Of a DNA stretch of 64,000 bases, positions 43,874 through 57,100 are shown one piece after another. Numbering within the stretch: position 1 is the first letter of the stretch; each line of letters opens with the position of its first letter. The notes beneath the pieces are model-generated. The model ran no database searches. It worked only from the letters and a program-made list of their open reading frames with translations, and had not been told where the DNA came from. The position numbers and the translations under genes were made by a program. The DNA is from Ligula intestinalis (lineage: Eukaryota; Platyhelminthes; Cestoda; Diphyllobothriidea; Diphyllobothriidae): contig JAYGXS010000005.1 of the NCBI GenBank assembly GCA_036362985.1, forward strand, positions 30,071,270-30,135,269, given 5' to 3'.

Positions 43874-44830
43874 CAACTATTGCGGATCCTTTGTCTGGCC
43901 TGGTCATACGACGTTTTCATTTTTTCGAAGTTCCTTTAGGTTATAACGACGTACTATGTTTCTTGGAGCCTTTCTTGAATACTGTTGCCACCAGTTTACC
44001 AGAGTTGACTCCTCCAGTCTCGGTAGATTTCAGATCGATAGGCTGGCGAAAAGGGCTCACAAATTCGATTTCTTTTTCTAGTTGCTTCAACCCTCGCCAA
44101 GCTATAAACGTCCAGCTCATTAACTAGAACAACAATGGAGCTATCGGTTGAACTTTCATGAGATATCTTAGGTGAAGGCACGTTCAGATTAAAATTCCTC
44201 TTTTACACCTATTTATCGTGGACACTAAATAAGAAAGGCCCAAATTTCCATGAATTCTATAAAAACAAAGTTGAATGGTGGTTTTTAACGTCAAAGGTTG
44301 CTGTGTAAAAGGACTCAAATTCTCATAGATTTCCTCTGTCCAAGTTAGCAGCACATTAAATTACTGGAGTATAGGATAATCCTTGAAAGGTGTTCAGTTT
44401 AAGGATAAATTTAACAAGTCTGGTTTGGATTGCGCATGCCACCCCCTTTTTCAAAGAGCCTGTAGTGGTTGATTGTTTCAGATTTATTTTCTGAGTGTTG
44501 AATAAAGCCGATATAAGCTCCAAATAATTCCAATAATGCCGCCGGAAATGCCCTAACACGATTGATTAAAAAGTTCCTGTAGTATAACTCCTTACAAACG
44601 TATTAAGACTTCACACATAATAATATGCAAATGATAAAGACTAAAAACTATCATGCAGTCCCAATAAGATAAGGAAAGCGGATAAAATCTCATTTTATTA
44701 TAAAATATGTCGCATAACAACAGGTGGTAAGAAGGGCGCAGAAGTCAGAAAAATATTTTCGGCTGATCGGTCCATAAAAGCGGAGTCATGGAGGTGGTCA
44801 TGAAGACTGAGAGAGAAACTTCTGAACGAC
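43874..44830. other. 3' flank of DAGL paralogue 2
   Basis: AT-rich. Besides the polyadenylation signal nothing is recognised. Short ORFs at 43891-44181 and 44356-44559 have no family. Confidence 0.5.
44694..44699 (-). promoter_or_regulatory. Probable polyadenylation signal of DAGL paralogue 2
   Basis: AATAAA on the minus strand, about 130 nt after the stop codon. It is the first perfect hexamer I noticed downstream. Base composition is AT-rich, so chance occurrence is possible. Confidence 0.45.
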
Positions 44831-45119
44831 TCAAAAAATAATTGGTTGTGGCTTCATGACACGGATTCGACAATAGGCCTCATCCAGTTCCTCAGGCTTT
44901 CGTCTGACACCATGTAGGGGTTTATGGTAGTCAGTGAAGTTTCTGTCATCCACCTTGTAGAATATTCTGTCGGGATATTGCATGGAAATCCAGAGGCGGT
45001 CCCAGGCGTTGCTGACATAGAGTGGAACGTGGTTCAAATACATCTTGGGGTGCACCAAAATGGAGTTGAAGAATGTGACGTCCGACCACACAGCAATTGG
45101 TGGAGGAACATAACCGTTC
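44831..45119 (-). CDS. DAGL: DAGL paralogue 2, terminal exon with stop
   Basis: The acceptor is GGTCCTGACAG, and the TGA stop is at 44831-44833. GYVPPPIAVWSDVTFF and ILVHPKMYLNHVP align with the last conserved block of DAGLs. About 50 further residues follow. Confidence 0.9.
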
Positions 45120-48100
45120 CTGTCAGGACCACAAAAATGGAGGTTACAGGGCAACGCTTACCAAAACTGCGAACAACACTTACTTTTTATGCACATGCAA
45201 ATTTAATGTGTGTAAATTGATTCCAAGATTCAGTTATGCTTCAGAGGGTAACACAAGTTGCCACCCGACTACATGTTTCGTGCATTCAAAAGAATGCGAA
45301 CCACTTCCTCCATTTAAGGTTGAAAACTATTTTTATATGAAACGTTTTAAAGATAAGGCACTTAAACGTTGCAGCAAAAATGGCTAGCTTTTGAAATTCA
45401 ACACGCACTTGAGGAGATAAGTGATGAAACAATGGGTTCAAGTTCTCGAAAGGAATATCTTTTGCAAGGTGAGAGTCGGTAAATTTAACAATTTCAGTGA
45501 CGCACAGTGAACTTAGAATAACCGGACCTTTCTTGCATAGAAAGCATACTTTTGCAGTAAAAAATGTTGGCATTCCACTTTCCGGCATTATTTTGGCATT
45601 TCTGCTGATAAGGGAATGAAGGGACCAGTTTTTTATTAGTTTAAAGTATGCATCTGTATTTTAAATAAAACCTTAATCATAAAAAGGGGTAGTCTTATGA
45701 TTTTTACACATTCTAATAAGGACAGTAAGTTTTACACACTGATCTTTCCGTGGGGCGTAAAAAGCATACACTCTGTTTACTGTATACTTGAGCAGTGGAA
45801 GAGAAATCAATAAATTAGATGGAAAGTAAAATAAAACAAGGCAATCGTTAAATAATCATCATTGTAGTGCATATGACGACAGCAGCCCTTTTCCTGTATT
45901 CTTAATATTTTACAAGACTCAATTCCATTGCATGTCAAAGTATTCTTAATTGAGCATAAAACACTTCTGGAGTATAAATGTTAGGTTAAGCCTGCAGTTG
46001 GGTCAATCATATTTTTTCGATAAATTCTCGTCAGGATCGTATATTTATTCAGTGCGGGTTGGCAGAAAAGATAGTGCGCTTGTCAGGGTAGTTGGGGGGA
46101 TAATTGGGCTAAAAAACCTGATCAGCGTTTGGAAGGACTGGTAGCCGAGAAAAGTGATAAGTTGCAGTCTGTTGGATAAATGAATTTCGGTCATGGGCAC
46201 TGCGGCACCGTTAGTTTACGATATAAGTGTGCAGGCCTAATGAGATGTCATCAGAGCAATTGTCTGCTTGCCCATTTATCCTCATAATTCATACTTAAAA
46301 ACTTGACGATTTTGCTCTGAAATCTACATGGCAGTATATATTTCTCTGTTGCGGCTCCATACACTGTGTGGCAACGATTGCAGCAATTGTAAAACGCGGG
46401 TCCGCTAGAACATATTACGCCTCCTCGCTCATTTTCTATAAGTAGTAAGGACTGTTCGTGTGTTTCTTAGTTAATCGTATGGTGAATATGTGAATAGGGG
46501 CTATGCGAAAATATCGACGCACTCCTACGCTAAATTTCTCTAAACAGCAAGACTCTACATTATGCAGTATGAGCAGAGGCACATTTAATAGTCCACAAGT
46601 TGAATACCCTTGACGGCAAAGACAAGGGAGACTGGAATGACCAGGTCTGGCTTATGGGCTGGCCAGTCATATCTAGTCCCAAATTGTGCAGCACCCCAGG
46701 ATCAAACGTCTGACTTTGTGATCAGATGTCTTTCGCTCTAACCACTGAGCCATGGCTACCTGATGATCGCTAATGAGACGGGTATGGCCATTTGAGTCTC
46801 CCGTGTCTTTGCCGGCAGTGCTATCTGTCTAGACTAATAAACGCTGTACGACTGCTGGCGGTGCTCCTGAATGGGCCCCAAGACAGATCGGTACGAGTTG
46901 GCTCCGTTGAGTCTCGGCGACAGTTTACCAACGAGACCTAAATAGTGGTTGACTAATAAGTAGCATGTCAGTCCACCCTCCTATTTATTAAAATGAATAT
47001 TCTCTGGCAGACCTTGGAAATAATGAATAAAGAGTTTCGTGTTGCAGTGTTTCCGAGGTCAGAAGTTATATCGAAGGGCAATCAGATAACTCGAATAATT
47101 CTAAATGCTGTTGGTTTCCTCGTATTGCAGTGCTGCGTTTCGTCACCTGAAAAGACGCACCCGAGGTCAGAAGCTATGTCAAACGACAGTCCGGATAATT
47201 CGGATATTCCTTATGCGTCAAGAGACAGTCAAGGTAACTGGGTGTGTTTATTCAAAGTGCTTAGACGAGCACACAGACGCGCTGCTGTTAATTCATAAGG
47301 ACAGCACACCGGGCAGGAATTAACGAATGAGGGAACAAATAAGGACATGGCGACAGAAACAGAGACCGTACGGCGGACGTGAATGGAAGCAATTCTGTGC
47401 CGGATATGCGGCGCGAATTGCAAGCGTTTGAGGTCAGCGGTGGTGACAGCTGTAATCGAACTGGAGGGGGAGGGGGCAATAGCAAGCAGCTCTTGAAACA
47501 GTTGTCACTTGATGCAGTGGGGGGGAGAAGCATTTTGGGAGAAATGTGATTAAAAAATAAGTGAGCCGAACGAAGGATTGGGAAATAGATTTTAACACCA
47601 GTGTGCATTCGACTGGAAACAAAAGAGTCAAGTCCTAACACGCAGTGACCATTGACCTGATCAATGTCACAACCATTACACATATTTTTTATGTGAAACG
47701 GAGATGTGCACACATGAAAAGGGCATCCTGGCGCAAATCCACTGAGAGCTTGAGGGCGACCTACCTAACTCTTTTTTGGCGTTGCATTAGGAAAGTAATG
47801 TAAACGCTGCATTTCCCAATCAAAATATACTCTCCTACCAGATACTGTTAAAACGAAGGTCACTAAAAACTTCAGTTTTCTGTTTTGAAATACTTTTACC
47901 AAATGGCCATTCTCTTATCGATTTTTGCGAAACCTATAGCAAATGAACTATTCGACCCCATATAAAAGCCGGATAGTTCAAGCGTCAACAGTGACGCATT
48001 CCACTGCGTATTGCACAAGGTCAGACCAGCATCAGATTCCTATAGATTATTGAATTCACAGCGAGGTAGACTTTCGTGGCATCTACCTCGATCGCTATTT

Positions 48101-51100
48101 TCTCAGGTATATTGCTCGCGCAGCAAACAATTTGAAGATAGGCGTTGGTCACTGAGTCCGCACTAACTAACCTGCTCAAGGAATCGCACTGCACATAATC
48201 TGATCAGTACTCCAAATATACCAAGGTGATCTGTTGAATACTTTGTTGGCATGGGTCGTACCGTAGGACAGACCAGTTTTTCCTATCATTCACGGCAGTT
48301 CGGGTCTATGATCGGTAAGGAGGGAAGAGACCATGTTGAAAAGGATATACTGTAACGTTACTGACTGATTTAGCGAGGTGAAAACCGCCTCAGCAACCAT
48401 TTTTTACCGATATTTTTGCGTTTACATGGCTATTATAGGGAGAATTAGGATTATCTGCTGTTAGGATGAACTCCACGGCGTTGGTCTTACCCTGCGTTCG
48501 CTTCTTCATGTGCGTACTTACTGCCTCAGCCTCACTGCTAAGTTGTGAGGGGATTCCACATCTCAGCTGTAACTAGCCAAACGAATGTCATTCCTGGCCA
48601 CTGATAAAACCTATCTGAATTAAATACGTGTGAAAATAGTTACGAAATGAGTAAGAAAAATGATTGGGTTGTTTTAAAATAGAAAAATTGGCAGTTTAAA
48701 CTGCAGATGGCGCACTCACTTTTTAAACGGTTTTACACCGGGCACTTTAAAGTCAGAATCAACCTCGAGTAGATGAATAACACGGGCTCCAAAGCGACCA
48801 TCACTCATCGTGCTAATGAGTTTGTCAACATTTGCCTGTGAAAAAAGTTCCGGATACATACTCTTGGGATAGGGACGAGGAAGTCGCAGTAGCTGGCGTG
48901 CCTCGGGCTTTTTCCATCTCATTAGAGAACGTTCTCCGTCCAGAAGCCGGTCCACCCGAGAAACACCTTTTATACAAAGAAGGCAAATTAATAAATAGTA
49001 AATATATCGAGAAAATATTGGCTACCAGAAATAATGTCATCTTTATTGCCCACGCGAACAGCAGGACAACCTGGGAATTGATGGAAGCCTACATCTCCGA
49101 TGGAACCTAAATCAATCGATATATCGATCTGGCGCCGGCATACATAGTCCTGCTCAGTCATCTCCGGACTAGTGCCACCGGTGTTGGGTTGTCGAATTTA
49201 ATGGTTGTTTGTTTCTTTTTCGCCGCTGTTATTTCTTAGAATGGACTTTAGTAAAAGTAAGAAAGCTCAGATGAATCAAACTAAAATTCCGGCAAGCCAC
49301 AAGACTTCTTTTTTATTTGGACTTCAAAGGGATGATCACGGGGCTAGGGAATTGGTCTTATGAGCATAAAAGAAGGTTTTCGGGTTCGTGTGTCAGCTAG
49401 GCGTTTGAATGATCTGGTGGCCAGCATTCAAATAGCCATATAAAAGGACAAGCAGACTTACCAACGGGAAGGACATCGAGTTATTAAGGAAGAAGGTACG
49501 GGCCGAGGAACGATCATTCCATCAAATATGAGGCCAACCAATTGAGGTGACAACTGTTAAGTATTGAGGATACTACGTTCCTTTTGCCTCTTATACTCTT
49601 AGCAGCGCTTTTTGTGGATGGAAAGTTACAGTGGGAATATGAAACCTCAGGTTAATAAAGTGTTTGATCGAACGATTGCACCTTCCTCCTCTAAATAGTA
49701 TCCTTAAATGGCCATTAATGACAAGTTTTAATTGGTATAATAAAGGGGGATTGGTGTTTTTTAACAAACTGCTTCTAGTGAAGATACAATGAATACATTT
49801 AGATAAATCTTACTGAATAAAAGTATGTTGCAGCATAAATTGCTGGTATGCTTAACAAACGGTAAATGCGACCTTCCTTATTCCTCCCTGCGCAATCTGA
49901 ATAAAGATGCTAACACCCACGTACCACCGGTTACTTCATCAGCATAAGCTTTGAACTTTTCTCCAAAGGGCGTCTCGTAGATATCATCCAGTTTGGGATC
50001 TAGCAACTTCTCCTTCACATCATGGCTGAGAAAAGCATCGATCTCTCCACACGTGGGCAAGCCGAAGCAAGGGCCAATCAGGCGAAGAACAAAGGCAGCG
50101 ATGCGGTTGGGCATAATCAGAGCTTTCGGAGTCTGGCAAACGACCAACGCATGCACCAGCCGGGCTCTTAGGTCTTCAATTGATGACACATTCGTACGAG
50201 GTACGTTGTCGTAGCCGTAAACGAAAGAACACAGGAAGTCGCGGCTGTGTTCAGACATAGCTGGGCTGGAAGGTAAGATAAAAGTGCAGATATTATGACA
50301 GTCGATAAAGTGAACGACTGACAGAGAGTTTGGGTGTAAATTGTACAAGAATAGATGCATTGTTAGGTTAAAGGCCTAACACAAAGATGAAGCGGGAACA
50401 AATACGATGAGTGTCCTCACTTGCTTGAACCATGAGCCCATCAAAGTTGAATGCAATTTGTGTCTGGGAAGGTCAACAGATTAAAGCCGAGCAGGGTTTA
50501 CCGGTGGAACAGGGTCCCATGGTCAATGCAAGACAAAGCATTTTCAAACGGTGTGTTTATTCGCAATTTAATTGGTTATTTCGTCAGTACTTTCGAAGAG
50601 TGACAGACAGTGTACAGTAATTATTTAAAGACGCTTGAATATCTTACAGGAATAAGTGAACTTAAAAAAGTAGTTTCCATGAAAGTTTAATATGCTGAGG
50701 ATAAAATTTCATTCTTGAGAAACTTTTGGCGACCGAAGTTTGAGTAGTGCATCTTATATACCCTTAGTCTCAACATCCTGACCAACGGCAATTGTAGTTG
50801 TATGGCTTTTATGGGTGGGGAATTAGGATAGGCAGTTAAATATATACATAAAGGAATGCTGTGTGAATTTCTTTCATTAAATTTAAAATGTTGTTGATTT
50901 ATATCTGTAGATTTTCGAAATCTGTATTATCCGTTAACGTATTGCGGAAAAAAACCTTATCATAAAAATGCAGGTTACTTGACATTGCTGAAATAATAGT
51001 AATGATTGTTAAAAGGTCATCTTCTCCAACTTATTTGGGGTTCAACTTACCGCTCTGGAGTTAGATTATTACAGCCAGCGGCGTGAGGCGACACACACAT

Positions 51101-54100
51101 ATTTTAGTAACACGTTGGACAACTTACTCCCCGCGGCGGCGTGAAACAAATTCAAGTACATTTTTCCAGTATACACTTACTTCTACAAATTTCCTTCGTG
51201 TCTATCCTATTTCACCACCTCACAAACCCATATTACCATCGTTCGTTTAAGAAAAAAATGCTGGGACTAAGGATATATGAGGTGCACTACTTAAGCTACC
51301 TTTTTGAAACTTTCAACCACAATCTTATAAAAACTGGATAGTTAAAAGTGAATAAAATGCATATTTTGTAACAAATGTTTTCAAGCCAGGAATGTGAAAT
51401 TTTATGACCGCAAATTAGAAAAGTTTACTGACAACAGATCGACTGCAAGGAATTAAGCTCATCACAAAATTTGCTTCTGAAGAAAAGATCATTATAGTGA
51501 AGGTACAGCACTCTTAGATTACACAGACAGCTAAAATCATCTAGACTGTGTAAGCAGAAAAATTGTTACTGAAAGCTACGAAAACAACAAGCGTTTTTAC
51601 ATTTGTCTTTGGATTGCTACTTTATTTCATCAATTAATGCTGGTGGTCCACTTCTAGTGCAATCACTTCTGATACGTTGTCATAAAGAACACAAAGCAGG
51701 CGAAATAACTGAATCCACTAACTGAATCAAAATTTTTGTTAATAGGCTGGCTGAATCAGAGAAAGAAGATGATGTGATTTGTCAAGCTTTGCATTATCAG
51801 AATTTGGTGGTACTTTTAACACTAATGATTTGTCTCACCTTTTTCTAGCCACCAAAATAAAATTGAGTTAATTTAGATTAAATCAGACAAATGCAAACTG
51901 GCTCTCGATAAAAGTATTAAACAGAACCCTACTCATGAATTTACATGCAGATGGATTAAACGCTGTCACCATGGTTGGGCTTAAGATCATGGTATTTTTA
52001 AAGACAAATGCCGATATACACATTGTGACATGCATAACAAAGTGAACTTATCACCTAGGGCTTTATCAGACACCGGGCAAATTCTGCTCTTTCGAAACTT
52101 TAATCATCGAAACCACGCCATCTTTTGCACAGAAGAGTTTTCCCCTACTTTTTAGGGATTATTTTGTTTGCTTCCTCTCCCAGTCAGGCAGGACACGAAA
52201 ACGTGAACGCCAGGTGAAAAGAGGTTACAGTAAGGCTAAGCCTTAGTGTTAGAATTGTGATGCTAGAAAAATGAATAATTCTGGAATTTTACACAAGGTC
52301 ATCTTTACTTCGAGTCTTTCTATGCCAGTGTTCTGCTGGGGAGGAAAAGAGCAATGATATCTGCCTTCCATTTGTCCTTCAATTACCTATGAAACAAAAG
52401 GTCAGCTATCGTAAATTTTTAAGAGCGCCTTCAAATTACTAACGGTCATGGAAGGCAAGTGCAACAAACTCATTTGCAACTCCAATTGGTGTATATATTT
52501 TGATTAGTCAAATATCTGTATTGTATTTATCGATAAATTATTTCCTGAAAAAGCGCAAATCGGGAAATTTTCTAGCCACTAGCTACAGGGTCCTCTGCTC
52601 ATAACTTCTAAGTACTACGAACACTATCATGTTCGGCATTTAGGTTTCCATGGGAAACGCTCTAATGGTTGATCCGTGTTAATGGTTCCGCTAGTTTGTG
52701 CTGACACACGCCAATTAGATTACCCAGCATCCTGCTCGTCTTTCGCACTTTTTGCAATGCTAAGGGCGTGACATCAAGGCTCTGGTAGAACTTTGATTCT
52801 ACGCTGAGTTTCCTTCCCTAGAAATTGTTTCGAATTTGTCAAAATTCGATCAGCAGGTGGGGGTGGCACGTGGCACGCCTAGCATCAGCCAGGTTTAGCA
52901 CGTCGTCGCATGAGTGGGTTTGCACATTGACCGACATATGATTGTATGATTTTATAACACACCAAAGAAGGACTATTACGAAACATGTATGAAATCTTTT
53001 CAACAGAGTCAATGGGAGCCATAAAACCCGTTCATGATGTCTTTGTGTTGGTTAACCAATTCATAGTCAGTGCAATAGTCATTAAATTACTCGACAACTC
53101 TAAAAAAGTTAAAGTCGAAAGTTTCTTGTTCAACACTTGGGATGCTGTAGATTAGTCAAGGAAATGTCTACAGCCTGATGCAAACGTGTCTCTACTATTC
53201 AGCCATAAACAATTTCAGTATTTAGTGCAGCAGTAAATATGGCATTTGTGGGTACAGAAAGAAAATCCAATCTCTAGAACATTGGATACAATACTGGTGA
53301 TGGTTTTTAATGCGTAGCGCAATTCTTGATAGGTTGAATAGTCAAGATTCATTCACTTTCATATTGGTCAGATAATCCTGTCTATCTAACATGTGTTAGA
53401 ACGCCCCGCATTTGCAATTCTGTCATCTCAATACGCGCAGTTTGTGAACAGAAGTTAGAGCGCTGAAAACAACCGTTTGTCTGAGGTTCCAGGGTCACAT
53501 ATGGCATTTCTCGTCAAGGAAAGAAGTCGCCTATTTGCAGGTGCTGATGTATGCCAGCGTTAAATGTTTGCTGGTCGATACACTGAGTTATCAAGCCCCT
53601 TTTACGTAAATTTGTTTCGAAGAGAATGCTAGCTCTATGGGGGAACGTGTCGAAAACCAAGCCACGGAAAATCCAGGGAGTAAGGCCAATGTTGAGGCTA
53701 GGTAACGAACATTCAACAAACACACAGCGCTGTATGGATAAAAACAATGGATGAAACTTCAAAATTAGATTATTTACTCGCAAGCACGTAAGGAACGCTG
53801 ATTACACATCGTCGAGCTAAACGCCCCGTAGACTTGTCTGAACGTGGCGGAACGAAGGCGAACCAGGGGTCTGCACTTTTAGATATTACCTGCGTTTTCT
53901 GGTTTCTGAATCAGAAACTGTGTATGTGCAAATGACTATCTGTTAACAGATTGTGAATACTAGGTGGTCACCTGCTGAAGCAGACAGATTCCGACGGAAG
54001 TATTTAATAACAACTCTTAGCCAAAATCTATCAAACTACCTTACGAAGAATTTAAAAGAATCCAAAGCAGTCACTTCTGAGGAGATAAAAGGCTAAAATT

Positions 54101-57100
54101 AAAACAAAATTGAATATTTAAAAGAAATTACGAACAGGAAAAATGGTGGAGGGATCCATTGACGTGCCCAACTCCTTGCACCTGTGTGTGTTTACGGCAG
54201 AATACTAACTAGCACCTCTGCTTTCAACAAACAGTGAATCCCAGAAAATTTGAATACTTACTTCATACATCCACCAGGAGGAGCGTAGGCATAAGCTTTC
54301 ATCTCAGGATACCGTGGCTTCACGAGCACTGAAAGGAGGGAGGTTAAACCGGCGCCCAGGCTGTGTCCCACGATGACAAACGGATAGTCAGGAAATCGTC
54401 GTCTGGCCTCCTCAACCCACTGCTCAGCAATCATACGTTCAGCGATTTTACGCGCTACTCTCGTCATCCCAGCATGCCCGATAAAGCGTTTGCCCTCGGG
54501 CAGCGTTTTGTCCTCCTCACGTAGCGGTTCTCCCATGCCGAGGAGGTCGACTAGCTTGTCGTTGCCCGATGCTGTGCCGCGAATAATCAGCACAAGGGCC
54601 TGCGTCTGATGGTCCACAACCAGCATCAGGGTAGCCTCGTAAAACTTCAAGCAGAAGACCAGGAGATAAGTATTTCGAACGATGAAAGGCACAAAAAACT
54701 GCTTCCCATTGCAAAAATTACTCTTAATTGAAAATAAGTGTAAAAGCTTCAGATATGCACATAAAAGAGTGAGAGTGAGAAGGTTTGCTTGCTAAACTTG
54801 AGGATGTTTATTCAGGCATCACTTTGGACGATGCACTTGAAACGCGGCAACAACCACCACCCCCTTTCAAACCATACCTATGTTGACGGTAACAATGAGG
54901 AAGGACAAATCACCCGGCTTTTGTAGATTATAGTGAACATAGAAGATTTGAGCAGCAGGCGGTCACAGACATTAGGTTTGGCATAAGTTTAAGGCCAGCC
55001 ATTCGTATTGTTGACCTACCTGGAGCATGTTATCGTAATGGGCCCTAGTGACTGATAAATACCGTTTTTTGATGAGCGAACAAAATTACGGGAAAGCTAA
55101 AGAAGGGCCTTCATGGGTGTAGATTCGTATTTAATATTTCTATATTTTGTTCTCAATAAACTCATATTTTGAATTCAGAGATCATACCCATGCAAGCGTT
55201 GAGGAAGTCAAGTTTGGAGAGCGAAATTTTTAAATTAATTTATCATCAGGCAGATAAAAAAATATGAGGGAGAGTAGAGTTAACAAAAAGTTCAATAGTT
55301 TAAATGGAGGCATATGTCGTTCATTGGTTGCGGTTTCACCGATAAGACAAGGAACCTCATCATCATCATCATCATCATCATCATCAGCATCATCATCATC
55401 ATCATCATCAAAGTTGAAAGGACGTCATGTTTTCAAATCTCTTCGAAAGCTGCTGCAATATTAGATCATGTAACAAAAGATGTGCGTTCAAATTAAACAT
55501 CTACTTCGCACTTGATTAGCGATGAGAGCAAAGAATAGCTGTTTTTGTCATGTAGAATTGACGATAATAGAGTGCTCATTTTTCGTCCTCCTTCAACATG
55601 CTGTATAAGCTGGGCTTCCCTTCTTTTTCAGAAATCAGAAGAAGCTACTTAATGTCTACTTGGTCTTCATGCCATCCCAACATGTTCTCTGTGCATGCAT
55701 ACATCGTGCCAGTAGGTCAGTGGAATAATCTAAACATACCCTGTCAAAAAATAACAGTTAGAGGCCATACGCCGGAAGGCCAACAGAGTCACCTTTGTTT
55801 TCTAGAAAAGGATGTCAAAGCTTACGTAGGCATAACTAATCAATACACGCTTGTTGCACAGATCATGGCAAAAAGGCGGTAAATGCGTGCCACACGATTT
55901 GATGAGCTGTTGTAAATTAAACCTTACTCGACTTTGCCAATGCTAGTCTCTTGGGAATATAACAAAGCGTATCTTGTAGCACGCCTAATGCGCAGTCAAC
56001 AAATCGCAGCCAAGCACAAGGCGCGCTTTGGAACTATCACTTTTAAATACGCGTAATGCTTACCTGCTAAACTGCGAAAGAGAATCGCATTACCTTATTC
56101 TACAACACACTATCATTTGACCTCATTTGAAATGAACTGTGAGAAAACATATCCTAATACGTCTACTGAGATTCCGTTACTGTAAAATAACTGTCATTAA
56201 CTAACTTCGGCTGTTATCTGCAGTCCATCTATTAGTTAATATAGAACATGATTGAAATAATCGATTAAACTTGATGCATATTAAAACAGTGAAAATAATG
56301 GTGAAAAAGCACACTAGGAATCTCAGTCGATCCAGCAGCTATATCCTGGCGTGCAACAGCCATTCCAACGAGAAGCCGTTTCGCAAACAACAAAAGACAG
56401 TGAGATACTCCTGCCACAAACGCGCAACTCATACTTCAAAAGCGCAAACACAGAGGTGGCATCCGCCAGTTTGCCACGTTGTTGCGCCCTGATTCAGATG
56501 AGGGACACCATGTCGTGATACAGGTGTCGAATGAAGTTTCCACCATTCAGTTACGCAATAACCTACTCCAACTGACGCCAGCATCGAGCAGTTGCAACCT
56601 TGTGCTGTGCTTGTGTAACGAAGTTACTTTTTTCACTTTCTCGGATAGAGGCAATATTAACTAAGAGGAATGTTTTGAACGTAGTAATTCCGCTCAATGA
56701 GCTGCTTGTCTTGTGGAGAGAATTCAGAGGAATGGCTGGTGGTCCTGCTTCTGTTCAGGGAACTAAGAGCTGTGTTGCACGAAAATATGGATGACAAAAT
56801 GGTCGTTTTATGTATTTCGTACTGCATTTGAGAATTAAGTAAATCTATTATAGTATGACATTGCTTGAAATACTCCCTAGATTTTTATCAATATTCTTCT
56901 AATTTTCTAATTTTAACACTTACCTGATAGCTGAGCAAAAGCAGTTGTACCGTTGGTTTAGGAATATCATATTTTTAAAGTAGCATACGACTTTTATAAA
57001 ATTATATCCAAAAATATAAGTGAAAAAACGACAGTGAAATAACCATTCGTTGATTAACGTTCACCGATCACTAGCGGAATTCACTCGCACCGTTCTGCCT

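Larger units (their letters stand above)
45120..48719 (-). other. Last intron of DAGL paralogue 2 (3.6 kb)
   Basis: It contains a head-to-head SINE pair (46609-46845), a 108-bp-period duplication (47053-47209) and a GC-richer patch (47200-47520). No other exon is needed to keep phase between the flanking exons. Confidence 0.7.

Noticed and set aside
48832..49110. Plus-strand ORF of 92 codons
   Set aside because: It is antisense to the phase-consistent DAGL exon 48720-48966 and has no motif.
53454..53496. Weak A/B-box-like pair
   Set aside because: Spacing and sequence are too poor, and no second copy was seen in the window.
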